Positions 28,145 to 36,911 of a stretch of DNA of 64,000 nt are shown here, piece by piece (position 1 is the first letter of the stretch; the number at the start of each line of letters is the position of its first letter). The DNA comes from WRAU01 sp964277385 (lineage in GTDB: Bacteria > Pseudomonadota > Alphaproteobacteria > WRAU01 > Hepatincolaceae), in contig OZ195520.1 of the NCBI GenBank assembly GCA_964277385.1, positions 124,001 through 188,000 on the forward strand, given 5' to 3'. Both the position numbers and the translations under genes were made by a program. A model generated the notes under the pieces. The model was not told the origin of the DNA and did no database searches. It was given only the letters and a program-made list of their open reading frames with translations.

Positions 28145-28843
28145 TTATAAAGAATGAGTGAAACTTTTAAGGTTTATTCTACCAATAACTTTTGCAATTA
28201 TAGAGAAAGAGACATCTTCATCTTGTAAACTTATTTCTATAGGATCGTATTCAGGATTTTGAGATATTAATTTTACTAAGTTTTTTTGTTTAAATTGTAT
28301 TTTTTTTATTAAATAATCATTATTATAGCAAACAATGTAGATCCCCTGATACGAAGAAGAATTATTAAACTTTTTAGCAAAAACAAGATCTCCTTCTTGA
28401 ATCAAAGGCTCCATAGAATCTCCTTTTACCTTTAATGTAAAAATATCTTTTAAATCTTTTAGCATAAATTCATTTTTAAGCCAATTAGCATCAAATTGTA
28501 AAAACTCAAAAGATTGTTCTAAACTAGCTAAAGCACGACCGGCAGAAACCTCAGAATAGAAAAAAGGTATTTTAGCCATATTTATAGATGTATTTGAAAT
28601 AATACTAGGAGTATCAGTTTTTTTCAATAAAGGCATATCTAAATCTAATACTAAAGACATTTTTTGCAATATATGAAAACTAGGAGAAGCCGTTTCACTG
28701 ATATATCTTGATATAGTAGCTTGAGTTACTCCAAGAGCATTTGCAAAATCTAACTGGTTTTTGAATTTTTTTTTAATTGCTTCTTCTAGTATTTTCCCAA
28801 AACAATAATTTTCATCTTTTTGAATTTTTTTTCTCATACTCAC
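28145..28843 (-). CDS. XRE-type repressor with S24 (LexA/CI-like) protease domain
   Basis: DNA-binding regulator that can cleave itself. The helix-turn-helix lies around residues 28-50 (NQLDFANALGVTQATISRY). The C-terminal S24 domain carries the serine in GDSMEP (Ser143) and the lysine in YLIKK (Lys180), and an Ala101-Gly102 pair sits where LexA/CI proteins are cut. All catalytic parts look intact over 232 residues. The ATG at 28843 has an AGGAAG ribosome site. A TATAAT -10 (28871-28876, minus strand) and a 30-base palindromic candidate operator lie upstream. No phage genes are nearby, so it is either a relic of a prophage or a recruited stress regulator. Confidence 0.88.
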   Translation of the reverse strand: MSMRKKIQKDENYCFGKILEEAIKKKFKNQLDFANALGVTQATISRYISETASPSFHILQKMSLVLDLDMPLLKKTDTPSIISNTSINMAKIPFFYSEVSAGRALASLEQSFEFLQFDANWLKNEFMLKDLKDIFTLKVKGDSMEPLIQEGDLVFAKKFNNSSSYQGIYIVCYNNDYLIKKIQFKQKNLVKLISQNPEYDPIEISLQDEDVSFSIIAKVIGRINLKSFTHSL

Positions 28844-28890
28844 TTCCTATATAAGAATCTCTTGACTTTCATTATAAATATTCTTATTAT

Positions 28891-28920
28891 GTATATATAA
28901 ACGTACTTAGTTATATATAC
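28891..28920. promoter_or_regulatory. Candidate operator of the S24 repressor
   Basis: GTATATATAA (28891-28900) and TTATATATAC (28911-28920) are perfect inverted copies with ten bases between. The element lies 48-77 bases upstream of the repressor start, and its near arm overlaps the expected -35 position of that gene's promoter. Symmetry and position suit autoregulation and control of the divergent gene at 29096. Confidence 0.45.
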
Positions 28921-29095
28921 TAAGATTATTAAAAATAAGATATTCAGTCAAGGAAAAACAATTTTTATAGCTAATCTAGCAAGAAAATATACATATATAT
29001 CTTAATTTTTAAAAAATTATTAATATAATGAATAAATAGTAGATATAAAAAATATAAACTATAGTATAAAAAATAAATAAAAAGGCATAAAATAA

Positions 29096-29518
29096 ATGGC
29101 AAGTTATAAAATTGCACTGGAAAGGTTGTTATTTATAGAACATTATTACGATAAAAATAATGAAGATATTTTTAATTCAGATCTTGGTTATGAACTTTTT
29201 TCAAATATTTGGTTAACGAATCAATATTATTTAATTAAATCTCAAAATATTGCTAATAAATTATTTGAATGTAGTGTTTCATTGTCTAAAAATATTACAA
29301 ATAAAATTTTAGAAGAAGTATTAGATAAATTGCAAATTTTTTGTAATAAAAGTTCAGATGTAATTAGTAAATTAAATATTTTATATGATGACGGTTTTGA
29401 AAGAAAGATTTTATATTTATTAATGTCTAATATAAAAGATCAATATATCAATATTATTAACAGCAGAATTTATGAATCTAAATCTTTACAATTTTATTTA
29501 TTTAGATCATATTTATAG
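29096..29518 (+). CDS. Unknown helical protein, divergent from the S24 repressor
   Basis: A 140-residue open frame with ATG preceded by AAGG 11 bases upstream. Composition is rich in Leu, Ile, Asn, Lys and Tyr and it appears all-helical, with no signal peptide or membrane helix. I do not recognise the family. A weak similarity in layout to phasin-like helical proteins is not enough for a call. It is transcribed away from the S24 repressor across 252 bases that contain the candidate operator, so it may be the repressor's target. Confidence 0.6.
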   Translation: MASYKIALERLLFIEHYYDKNNEDIFNSDLGYELFSNIWLTNQYYLIKSQNIANKLFECSVSLSKNITNKILEEVLDKLQIFCNKSSDVISKLNILYDDGFERKILYLLMSNIKDQYINIINSRIYESKSLQFYLFRSYL

Positions 29519-29649
29519 GTTAATTAAGATTCATTAGTTAAATTAATATTGCCAATAACGTTTAAGAATGTTGCGATTTATGTTATTTTGTTGTATGTTA
29601 ATAAGGTCTTATTTAGATTAAACGAAAATATGGGATAGAATATAAAACA

Positions 29650-30438
29650 ATGTTACCAGAAAAAAGAAGACAAGAGATGTTAAGATTAAATAAAGAAAAT
29701 CAAGGTATTAGCATAAAGGACCTAGCTATTTTCTTTAATGTATCTAGCATGACAGTTCTAAGAGATATAAAACTATTAGAAAAACAGGGAAAGTTAGAAA
29801 TTGTTAGAGGAGGTGTTATTCCTATTGGTACTGATATCACAGGTTCTACTTTATCTTTTAATATATATGATAAAAAAAGACAAAGATCATTATCAGAAAA
29901 ACAACAAATAGCAAGATATTGTGCCGAGAATCTTATTAAAGATGGTAATATTATAGCTTTAGAAGGTGGATCTACCGCTGGATCTATAATTAAATTTTTA
30001 GAAAACAAACGAAAAATCACAGTTATAACCAATGGATTATTTGTTTTAAATGAAGCCTCAGAATTATTAGATCCAAGCTGTCGTATTATTGGTAGTGGTG
30101 GATTGTTAGAAAGACCATATTTAATGTTTTTAGGTCCTGATGTTGATCAATTTTTTAGCTCAAGAAATACAGATATAGCTTTTGTGAGTTGTGTAGGATT
30201 TGATCTTAATGTTGGACCTATGGATTCTCATCCACTAGATATTCAGGCGAAAATTGCAATATTTAGGTATGCAGAAAGAAGGGTTTTAATTTTAGATAGA
30301 AATAAATTTAATGTTAAATCTGTTTTAAAAACGGTAGCTGTAGAAAATATTACTGATATTGTAACTAATTCTTCTGTTGATGTGGATGTTTTGGAGAGTT
30401 TAAAAAAGTTTACACACATAAAAGTTCATTTAGCATAA
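29650..30438 (+). CDS. DeoR-family transcriptional regulator
   Basis: A 262-residue regulator. The N-terminal winged helix shows the DeoR signature (KRRQEMLRLN, then ISIKDLAIFFNVSSMTVLRDIKLLEKQGKLEIVRGG). The C-terminal part is a DeoR-type sensor (LEGGSTAGSII, VITNGLFVLNEA, DIAFVSCVGFD, ILDRNKF), the fold that binds phosphorylated sugars. It is longer and better matched to GlpR/DeoR than to other families. No sugar operon is next to it, so the ligand cannot be guessed. It stands alone, convergent with the Met/His repeat gene. Confidence 0.92.
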   Translation: MLPEKRRQEMLRLNKENQGISIKDLAIFFNVSSMTVLRDIKLLEKQGKLEIVRGGVIPIGTDITGSTLSFNIYDKKRQRSLSEKQQIARYCAENLIKDGNIIALEGGSTAGSIIKFLENKRKITVITNGLFVLNEASELLDPSCRIIGSGGLLERPYLMFLGPDVDQFFSSRNTDIAFVSCVGFDLNVGPMDSHPLDIQAKIAIFRYAERRVLILDRNKFNVKSVLKTVAVENITDIVTNSSVDVDVLESLKKFTHIKVHLA

Positions 30439-31018
30439 AAGATTTCATTATAGGTATCTTAATAAAACTATTATATACAGAATAAACCCAATAAATAAAA
30501 GGACTTTATTTTAGAAAAAACTAATTTTTTACTATATTTTCTTTGTTGGAGGTGGGGGTAGCTTTGTGTAATTTTATTTATGTAAAACCACCTTAAGTAA
30601 TTAAGTTATATATAATGGTTTTAAAATAAGAAAATCTTTTACTTTAAATATGATGTATAATTATTTTTTATTGGATTTATTGTATATGTAATTGTTTTTC
30701 TATCAATATAAGAATTTAAAAAATAACAATAGGGTTTCTTTATATAGTTATTTTATTTTCTATGATTATATTTATCATGTACCTATAAATTAAAAACACC
30801 TAAAAGCAATAGTTTTTAATAAAGAATATTTGCCCTACTTTATATATTGATTTAAAAATAATCTGAAATGCTAATTGATTATCATTCTAAAATTTAAAGT
30901 GTGATTAGTTAAATCACACTTTAAATTTTAGAATATGAAAATTATTTTACTAATATTATGGCAAATGGAATAACTATTCCTCCTTGATCTATAATAAATC
31001 TTTTTCACAGTTTCTTAA
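30439..31018. other. Intergenic stretch between convergent genes
   Basis: About 580 bases. It contains a G-rich patch around 30548-30562, the 23-bp hairpin at 30884-30934, and, at 30990-31018, a decayed continuation of the neighbouring tandem repeat. No intact gene is seen. Confidence 0.5.
30884..30934. terminator. Long perfect hairpin, probable bidirectional terminator
   Basis: Bases 30884-30906 and 30912-30934 are perfect inverted copies of 23 bases with a five-base loop (AGTTA). The stem core reads AAAGTGTGATT. It lies between the convergent DeoR and Met/His repeat genes, so a two-way terminator is the simplest reading. The unusual length and perfection could also mark a palindromic repeat element. 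Confidence 0.55.
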
Positions 31019-31498
31019 TTAGAGTGATTCATCTTTTTTCATAGTTCCTTGCTTAGAGTGGTCCATAGGTTTTTTATCTTTTTTCATAGTTCCTTGCTTA
31101 GAGTGGTCCATAGGTTTTTTATCTTTTTTCATAGTTCCTTGCTTAGAGTGGTCCATAGGTTTTTTATCTTTTTTCATAGTTCCTTGCTTAGAGTGGTCCA
31201 TAGGTTTTTTATCTTTTTTCATAGTTCCTTGCTTAGAGTGGTCCATAGGTTTTTTATCTTTTTTCATAGTTCCTTGCTTAGAGTGGTCCATAGGTTTTTT
31301 ATCATCTTTGTCCACAGTTTCTTGCTTAGGGTGACCCATAACTAGATATGTTTTGTTTAATAAAAAAGTTTCTACAGTATTATCATTTATATTGTTTGTT
31401 TTTGAATTAATATCTATATTATCGTTTAATTCTTTAGCGTTGGCATATAAACCATAAGATATTATCATTAACAACGTTAATAATATTTTTTTTAACAT
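31019..31498 (-). CDS. Secreted Met/His/Lys-rich tandem-repeat protein
   Basis: A 159-residue protein: signal peptide (MLKKILLTLLMIISYGLYANA), a short Asn-rich linker, one diverged repeat (MGHPKQETVDKDDKK) and six near-identical 15-residue units of the type PMDHSKQGTMKKDKK. M-x-H-S-x-x-x-M spacing recalls methionine/histidine motifs of copper-handling proteins such as CopA/CopB, so metal binding is possible but inferred. The protein is strongly basic. Its end (KKDESL) comes from a frame change in what was probably a further repeat, because the DNA past the stop still resembles the unit (M-N-H-S-N in another frame). No known family is recognised. Confidence 0.7.
   Translation of the reverse strand: MLKKILLTLLMIISYGLYANAKELNDNIDINSKTNNINDNTVETFLLNKTYLVMGHPKQETVDKDDKKPMDHSKQGTMKKDKKPMDHSKQGTMKKDKKPMDHSKQGTMKKDKKPMDHSKQGTMKKDKKPMDHSKQGTMKKDKKPMDHSKQGTMKKDESL
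31040..31309. repeat. Tandem array of six 45-bp units
   Basis: Units start at 31040, 31085, 31130, 31175, 31220 and 31265, each beginning CATAGTTCCTTGCTTAGAG on the plus strand. The first five are identical; the sixth diverges in its last bases, and diverged copies flank the array on both sides. The near-identity suggests recent expansion by slippage or recombination, so copy number may vary between strains. Confidence 0.95.
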
Positions 31499-31564
31499 AA
31501 ATTTCTCCTATAAATTATAAAATTATAAAAATAAGTATATATTATTATATAAATACCATTTTTA

Positions 31565-32734
31565 TCAGATTTTTTCAATAATTCGTATTGTTATAAAATA
31601 TAAAACTAATCCAATTAATAAAAATGAGGTTGCAATTGTTGTTATACTCGATATATCAAAATATTTTATGCCAATAGCACCACTAAAAGTATCCATAGTA
31701 ATTCCTAAATTAGCACAAGATACATACAAACTTATTATCAAAAGCAGGTGCTTCTTGAGCATTCATAGTACAACAAAACTGAGAGACAAGGTTAGTGCTG
31801 CAAAAAACAATCCCCATATAGCAATAAGGATAATGGTTGCTATAAGATTATTGTTAAATAAATTCATAAGATTATAAATGATTAATAATATAAAAAGAAG
31901 TCCTAAATAAACATTTTTAATGGTTTTGCTATTAGTAATTCTTCCAGAAATTAGGTTTCCAAAAATACCTGATACTCCAAAAACCATGAACATAATGGAG
32001 ATTAAATTATCAGTCATTTTAGTTATGGTTGAGAAATAAGGAGCAAAATAACCATAAACAGTAAACATTCCAGCAAAAAGAGTGCTAGCTGAGATTGCAT
32101 TTAACCAAACCAACGGCTTTTAAAGTATATTTAGTTGATTCCCAAAAGTAATTTTTGCTTTTACTGGTAGATTCGGTAATAAAAACACTATTGCTATAAG
32201 TGAAATAAAATTACTAAAAGCACAAAAAGCAAACCCCAAACGCCAAGATATTTCAGTGTTTAAATAAGCAGCAAAAATAAATCCTAATGTTAAATAAGAT
32301 ACAGCTTTAGCTCTTTTTTCTGGTGGAAAATAATCAGCAGCAATAGCTAAAGCTAAAGACCAAACAATAGCATTCACAATGGAGGCTAAGATTCTTGAAA
32401 TTAATATTAAGATAAAAGAAGTAGCAAAAGTAGAAAATAATGTTGAAGCAAAAAATATTCCAATAGATATTCTTAATACTGTTTTTTGATTATATCGGAA
32501 AAAGTTTAAAGTTAGAAAAGGACCAAAAACAGCAACAATAATAGCATAAATACTTAGTAAAAGTCCAGCCTGAGAAAGAGAAACTTCAAAATTATCTGCA
32601 ATTAATTGTAAACTCCCAATTAATCCAAACTCTGTTGTAATAGCTCCAAAAATTGCTATTCCCAAAATAATTATTATTCTAAAAGGGTGTTGTGTTAAAG
32701 CGTTATTTTTAATTTGCAAGCTATTATCATTCAT
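31565..32734 (-). pseudogene. Broken MFS transporter gene
   Basis: One major-facilitator transporter read in three pieces. The start (32734 down) has six hydrophobic helices with the loop ILISRILASIVNAIVWSLALAIAADYFPPEKRAKA typical of drug/arabinose-efflux type MFS proteins. A TAA at 32120-32122 interrupts the frame; the protein continues in frame (VWLNAISASTLFAGMFTVYGYFAP). A TGA at 31763-31765 lies where the expected family segment (MNAQEAPAF) is found in a different frame, showing compensating indels. The end contains SCANLG. A functional protein is unlikely unless stops are read through. Confidence 0.8.
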
Positions 32735-32977
32735 ATTTTAGATTCCTTTTTTAATATGTTTTATATGCAAACTTTAAAAGGTATAGATTAATAGAATTAA
32801 AAGTCAATCAATATTATTAAAACAAATTATTAGAATCAATTATATAAGATAGCAATATTTTTGTGTTATCTGTTTTATATATATAAATATATCATTTAAC
32901 ATTTAAGATATAAAGATGCAGTAAAATTTAGTATAATTCTAATAGAATAATATTACTAACAATAAGAAAAAATTATC

Positions 32978-34429
32978 ATGTTTACATTTTTTGCATCAAT
33001 TTTGATGTTATTACTGGGCTACTTTATATATTCAAGAGTAATTGAACGTTTGTTGAACATAGATTCAACAAAAATCACACCGGCTTTTTCTTCTAAAGAT
33101 GGTGTAGATTTTGTTCCAATGTCAAAACCAAGAAATTCTTTAGTAAATCTATTAAACATTGCAGGAACTGGACCAATTTTTGGAACTATTATTGCAGCAT
33201 TATATGGACCTGTTTCATTGTTATGGATAGTTTTTGGTTGTATTTTTGCTGGAGCAGTACATGATTTTTTAATAGGAATTATTTCACTTAGAAATAATGG
33301 AGCAACCCTGCCAATACTAGCGGAAAAATATATATCCAAATTTGCGAAGCATATTGTAAATCTTTTTTCTTTATTGCTTTTGTTATTGGTGGCAACAGTT
33401 TTTGTAATGGCGCCAGCAAATTTATTATTTGATTTATTTCAATCAACAAAAGTTTTAGATAATTTTATAAGCATACTTAGTAAAATAGATATGATTTATG
33501 TAATAACGGGTGTATTTGTTTATAATTTTTTAACAACACTGCTACCAGTAGATAAAGTATTAGGGAAAATTTACCCTTATTTTGGAGCATTGTTAATATT
33601 TAGTGCTTTAGCTATTATATTTTCTGTTTTGTTTTTATTTCCAGAATTACCAAAACCAGAATTAAATTTTTCTAACATGCACCCAAATAATTTACCTATT
33701 TTCCCACTTTTATTTTTAGTGTTATCTTGTGGTGCCATCTCAGGATTTCATGCTACACAAATCCCCATTGTATCGAGAACATTAGAAAATGAAAAAGATG
33801 CAAGAAATGTGTTTTATGGAATGATGATAGCAGAAGGTATGATTGCTTTAATATGGGCTTATGCTACATTGATTTTATTGGATGGTCAAACATTGCAAGA
33901 ATTAATAGATAAAGGAACTCCAGCCTTAGTAGTTTCAGAAGTTTCTGTCACAGCATTAGGAGCTATTTTAGGTACGATTGCAATCTTGGGGGTAATAATT
34001 CTTCCTTTAACATCAGGGGCAACCGCTTTTAGAGCAATAAGACTAATGCTTGCGGAGTATCTAAAATTAAATCAAACATCAAAAATTAAAAGATTAATTA
34101 TAACCATTCCAGCATTTTTTATTTCTATGTTTTTATGTACTATAGATTTTCAAATGTTATGGCAGTATTTTTCTTGGGCTAATCAAACTTTAGCAACAAT
34201 ATCTTTATGGATTTGTACTATTTATTTGATAAAGCTCAAAAAGCCTATGTATTATACTTTTTTACCAGCACTATTTATGACTTTTGTAGTCATAACATAT
34301 ATCTTATACGCTCCTATAGGATTAGGATTAAATATAGATATATCAAAAGTATTAGCATTTCTGATTACGTTATCAATAGCTGTATTTTTCTTAGTAGGTA
34401 ATAAAAAACTGGCTAAAAAAGAATCATAA
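32978..34429 (+). CDS. cstA: CstA-family transporter (carbon starvation protein A)
   Basis: Inner-membrane protein of the CstA family, which takes up peptides or pyruvate. The 483 residues show about 13 hydrophobic helices and family blocks: NIAGTGPIFGTIIAALYGP, GAVHDFL, SGFHATQIP and the C-terminal LPLTSGATAFRA. It is shorter than E. coli CstA (about 700 residues) and matches the shorter form found in many other bacteria. A TATAAT box at 32932-32937 lies 40 bases upstream of the ATG. Together with the asparaginase downstream it points to use of host-derived peptides and amino acids. Confidence 0.9.
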   Translation: MFTFFASILMLLLGYFIYSRVIERLLNIDSTKITPAFSSKDGVDFVPMSKPRNSLVNLLNIAGTGPIFGTIIAALYGPVSLLWIVFGCIFAGAVHDFLIGIISLRNNGATLPILAEKYISKFAKHIVNLFSLLLLLLVATVFVMAPANLLFDLFQSTKVLDNFISILSKIDMIYVITGVFVYNFLTTLLPVDKVLGKIYPYFGALLIFSALAIIFSVLFLFPELPKPELNFSNMHPNNLPIFPLLFLVLSCGAISGFHATQIPIVSRTLENEKDARNVFYGMMIAEGMIALIWAYATLILLDGQTLQELIDKGTPALVVSEVSVTALGAILGTIAILGVIILPLTSGATAFRAIRLMLAEYLKLNQTSKIKRLIITIPAFFISMFLCTIDFQMLWQYFSWANQTLATISLWICTIYLIKLKKPMYYTFLPALFMTFVVITYILYAPIGLGLNIDISKVLAFLITLSIAVFFLVGNKKLAKKES

Positions 34430-34657
34430 TAATATATATATTAATGTAAAATAATTTTTTGTAATGTTATTTTAATAGCTGTAAAATATTAGAGTATATT
34501 TTAATAAAATAAAAAATATAAGTCTTCTTATAGAAGTAATTATTTAAAACTGACGATGTAGCATACTTAGCATAAATTTATTATATTTGTCTTGTAAAAA
34601 ATATTATTGAAATAACACACTATTTTTTTAGAGAATAATAAAAGATGTTTTGCTTTG

Positions 34658-34666
34658 TGTTATAAT
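34658..34666 (+). promoter_or_regulatory. Extended -10 promoter of the asparaginase gene
   Basis: TGTTATAAT matches the extended -10 consensus (TGn then TATAAT), 58 bases upstream of the ATG at 34725. No good -35 box is visible, as is usual with extended -10 promoters. A strong GAGGAG-like ribosome site precedes the start codon. Confidence 0.5.
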
Positions 34667-34724
34667 CTATATTGAACGTAAATTTATACATTTATGGTTT
34701 CAAATCAATACGAGGAGATAAAAA

Positions 34725-35771
34725 ATGAAAAATATATATATCTTAATAACTATGATACTATTTTCTACCGTTTCATTATTTGCCAATAATATAGTAGTTC
34801 TTGCTACTGGTGGTACTATTGCTGGAGTTGCTGATTCACCAGCTCAAACTTCTGGATACAAAGCCGCATCTTTAGGAGTAGATGAAATCTTAGAATCTGT
34901 TCCTGAATTAAAAAAAATCAAAAATATAAATATAACAAGTGAGCAGGTTTTACAAATAGCTTCACAAAATTTTACTAATGAAGATTGGCTAAAATTAGCT
35001 AAAAAAGTTAATGAATTAGCAAAAACTCATGACGGTATAGTTATTACTCATGGTACAGATATATTAGAAGAAACAGCTTATTTCTTAAGTTTGGTGATTA
35101 ATACAGAAAAACCAATAGTTTTAGTTGGTGCAATGAGACCAGCAACATCTATAAGTGCAGATGGTCCTATGAATCTTTACAATGCTGTTTTAGTTGCAAA
35201 CTCGGACTTATCTAGAAAAAAAGGTGTATTGGTTGTAATGAATGATAGTATTTATGATGCTAGAAATGTTATAAAAAATAATAACTATAAAGTTGATGCT
35301 TTTTCTTCTCCAAATACAGGAGCTTTAGGTTTTGTGCATAATGGAGAAGTATCATTTATAAGTACTTTGGATAAAACCCATACATATTATAGTGAATTCA
35401 ATATTGAAGATATCAAAAAATTACCAAAAGTTGATATTTTTTTTGGTAGTGCTGGTGCAAATGCGACATACATAGATGTTGCTCGTAAAGATAAAATAGA
35501 TGCAATAGTTTATGCAGGTTCTGGAAATGGCAGTATGTCAGCTTCTGTTGAAAAAGCAATGATAGAAGCAAGAAAAGCAGGAGTTGTTATTATAAGATCT
35601 TCAAGAATTCCTTCAGGACATGTAGCTAGAAATGGTGAAGCAAACGATGATGTGAATAACTTTATAGCTTCTTACGATTTAACTCCACAAAAAGCAAGAA
35701 TATTAGTTATGCTAGGATTAACTAAAAATAAAGATACAAAATATTTACAGTCTTTATTTTCTAAATATTAA
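34725..35771 (+). CDS. ansB: Type II (periplasmic) L-asparaginase
   Basis: Hydrolyses L-asparagine to aspartate and ammonia in the periplasm. A signal peptide (residues 1-20, ending SLFA) is followed by the first catalytic motif ATGGTIAG (Thr31) and the second, THGTD (Thr110, Asp111). The substrate-shaping segment GAMRPATSISADGPMNLYNA and a C-terminal NPQKAR-like end (TPQKARILVMLGLT) match E. coli AnsB closely. The 348-residue length is right for a precursor. It is a single gene with its own promoter and a hairpin after it. Confidence 0.96.
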   Translation: MKNIYILITMILFSTVSLFANNIVVLATGGTIAGVADSPAQTSGYKAASLGVDEILESVPELKKIKNINITSEQVLQIASQNFTNEDWLKLAKKVNELAKTHDGIVITHGTDILEETAYFLSLVINTEKPIVLVGAMRPATSISADGPMNLYNAVLVANSDLSRKKGVLVVMNDSIYDARNVIKNNNYKVDAFSSPNTGALGFVHNGEVSFISTLDKTHTYYSEFNIEDIKKLPKVDIFFGSAGANATYIDVARKDKIDAIVYAGSGNGSMSASVEKAMIEARKAGVVIIRSSRIPSGHVARNGEANDDVNNFIASYDLTPQKARILVMLGLTKNKDTKYLQSLFSKY

Positions 35772-35781
35772 ATATTAATTT

Positions 35782-35814
35782 TTCTCTGGATTGGATTCTT
35801 TCCAATCTAGAGAA
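35782..35814 (+). terminator. Probable terminator after ansB
   Basis: TTCTCTGGATTGGA (35782-35795) pairs with TCCAATCTAGAGAA (35801-35814), a 14-bp stem with one G-U pair and a five-base loop, 11 bases after the stop codon. The following T-tract is poor. The remaining bases to 36072 hold nothing I can name. Confidence 0.55.
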
Positions 35815-36072
35815 TGACATATTTATAATTTGTAAATATAAATCACAAATTTTTAAAAAATCTGTGTAATTATTTTATAGAATTTTATTCTAAATCATAA
35901 TGTAATTCTATTTTTAAACTTAATATTTTATTTATAATAGTTTTATATTAAGTATTACATACAAAATAAGTCTAACAATAAAGTTACTAACAGATAATTA
36001 AGAAAGGACAATCATAAATATAAAAATAAAAAGATTATTATTTAGAATGTTATTTAAAATAAAAAAATGGTT

Positions 36073-36834
36073 TTACTTATTATAAATTTCATATAGAGCA
36101 ATAGCTGTTGCGTTAGATATATTTAAACTTTCCATCTTATTAGAATTCATAGGAATTTTTGCCAAGAAATCACAAGATTTTTTAGTTAAATCTCTCATAC
36201 CTTTATCTTCTGAACCTAATACAAGAGCAGTTTTAGGAAAAGAATCAAGCTGATGCAAATATGTATTAGTATGAGCATCTAAACCAATAATCCAAAAGCC
36301 TTCTTTTTTTAACTGGTCAATAGCATTAGATAAATTAGATACTTCTATAAGAGTTATTTTTTCAAATCCTCCTGTTGCTGTTTTTACCATCAAAGCATTC
36401 TCTTTCGGAAAATTAGTTTTAGTAAATACAATTGCACTAACATCAAATGCCACAGCTGACCTAATTATACTACCAATATTTCTTGTATCTGTTACTTGAT
36501 CTAAAATAAGAACACAAGTTTTTTTATTTTCGTCTAATGATTGTGTAAATAAATTGATATTTTCAGTTAATAATGGATCTACCTGCATTGCAATACCTTG
36601 ATGAATAGAATCACTAGGTAAAAATTTTTCAATAGAAAACTTATCAGCAATAGAAATAACACTTTTAGAAAGACCATCGTTTCTTTTTTCAAGAATACTC
36701 AACAACTCATTTTGATACTTCTCATAAGCAAGAATTTTATAAACCTTCCTCTCATTATTTGTCAATGCAGATAAACAAGCATGTTGACCATAAATCCATA
36801 TTCTATGAGAGTTATTATTTATTTGAGGTTTCAT
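36073..36834 (-). CDS. rlmB: TrmH/SpoU-family RNA 2'-O-methyltransferase (RlmB-like)
   Basis: Transfers a methyl group from AdoMet to a ribose 2'-OH, most likely guanosine 2251 of 23S rRNA. The 253 residues contain an N-terminal RNA-binding part (IYGQHACLSALTN) and the SPOUT knot motifs: motif 1 LDQVTDTRNIGSIIRSA, motif 2 LVLGSEDKGM and motif 3 IPMNSNKMESLNISNATAIALYE. Length fits RlmB. Exact RNA target is inferred. It is divergent from the TonB-like gene, with 77 bases between. Confidence 0.88.
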   Translation of the reverse strand: MKPQINNNSHRIWIYGQHACLSALTNNERKVYKILAYEKYQNELLSILEKRNDGLSKSVISIADKFSIEKFLPSDSIHQGIAMQVDPLLTENINLFTQSLDENKKTCVLILDQVTDTRNIGSIIRSAVAFDVSAIVFTKTNFPKENALMVKTATGGFEKITLIEVSNLSNAIDQLKKEGFWIIGLDAHTNTYLHQLDSFPKTALVLGSEDKGMRDLTKKSCDFLAKIPMNSNKMESLNISNATAIALYEIYNK

Positions 36835-36911
36835 TATTAATTTCCTTATTCCTATATAATTATTTTATAATAAAATATATCTTATTGATTATAAAGAAAA
36901 TTATTATATAT

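Noticed and set aside
31049..31345. Plus-strand open frame of 98 codons across the tandem repeat
   Set aside because: The 45-bp period is a multiple of three, so any stop-free frame stays open through the array. The minus-strand frame has the signal peptide and is the real one.
36759..36911. N-terminal extension of the TonB-like protein
   Set aside because: It lies opposite the rlmB coding start and its promoter area; the ATG at 36912 gives the normal TonB layout.
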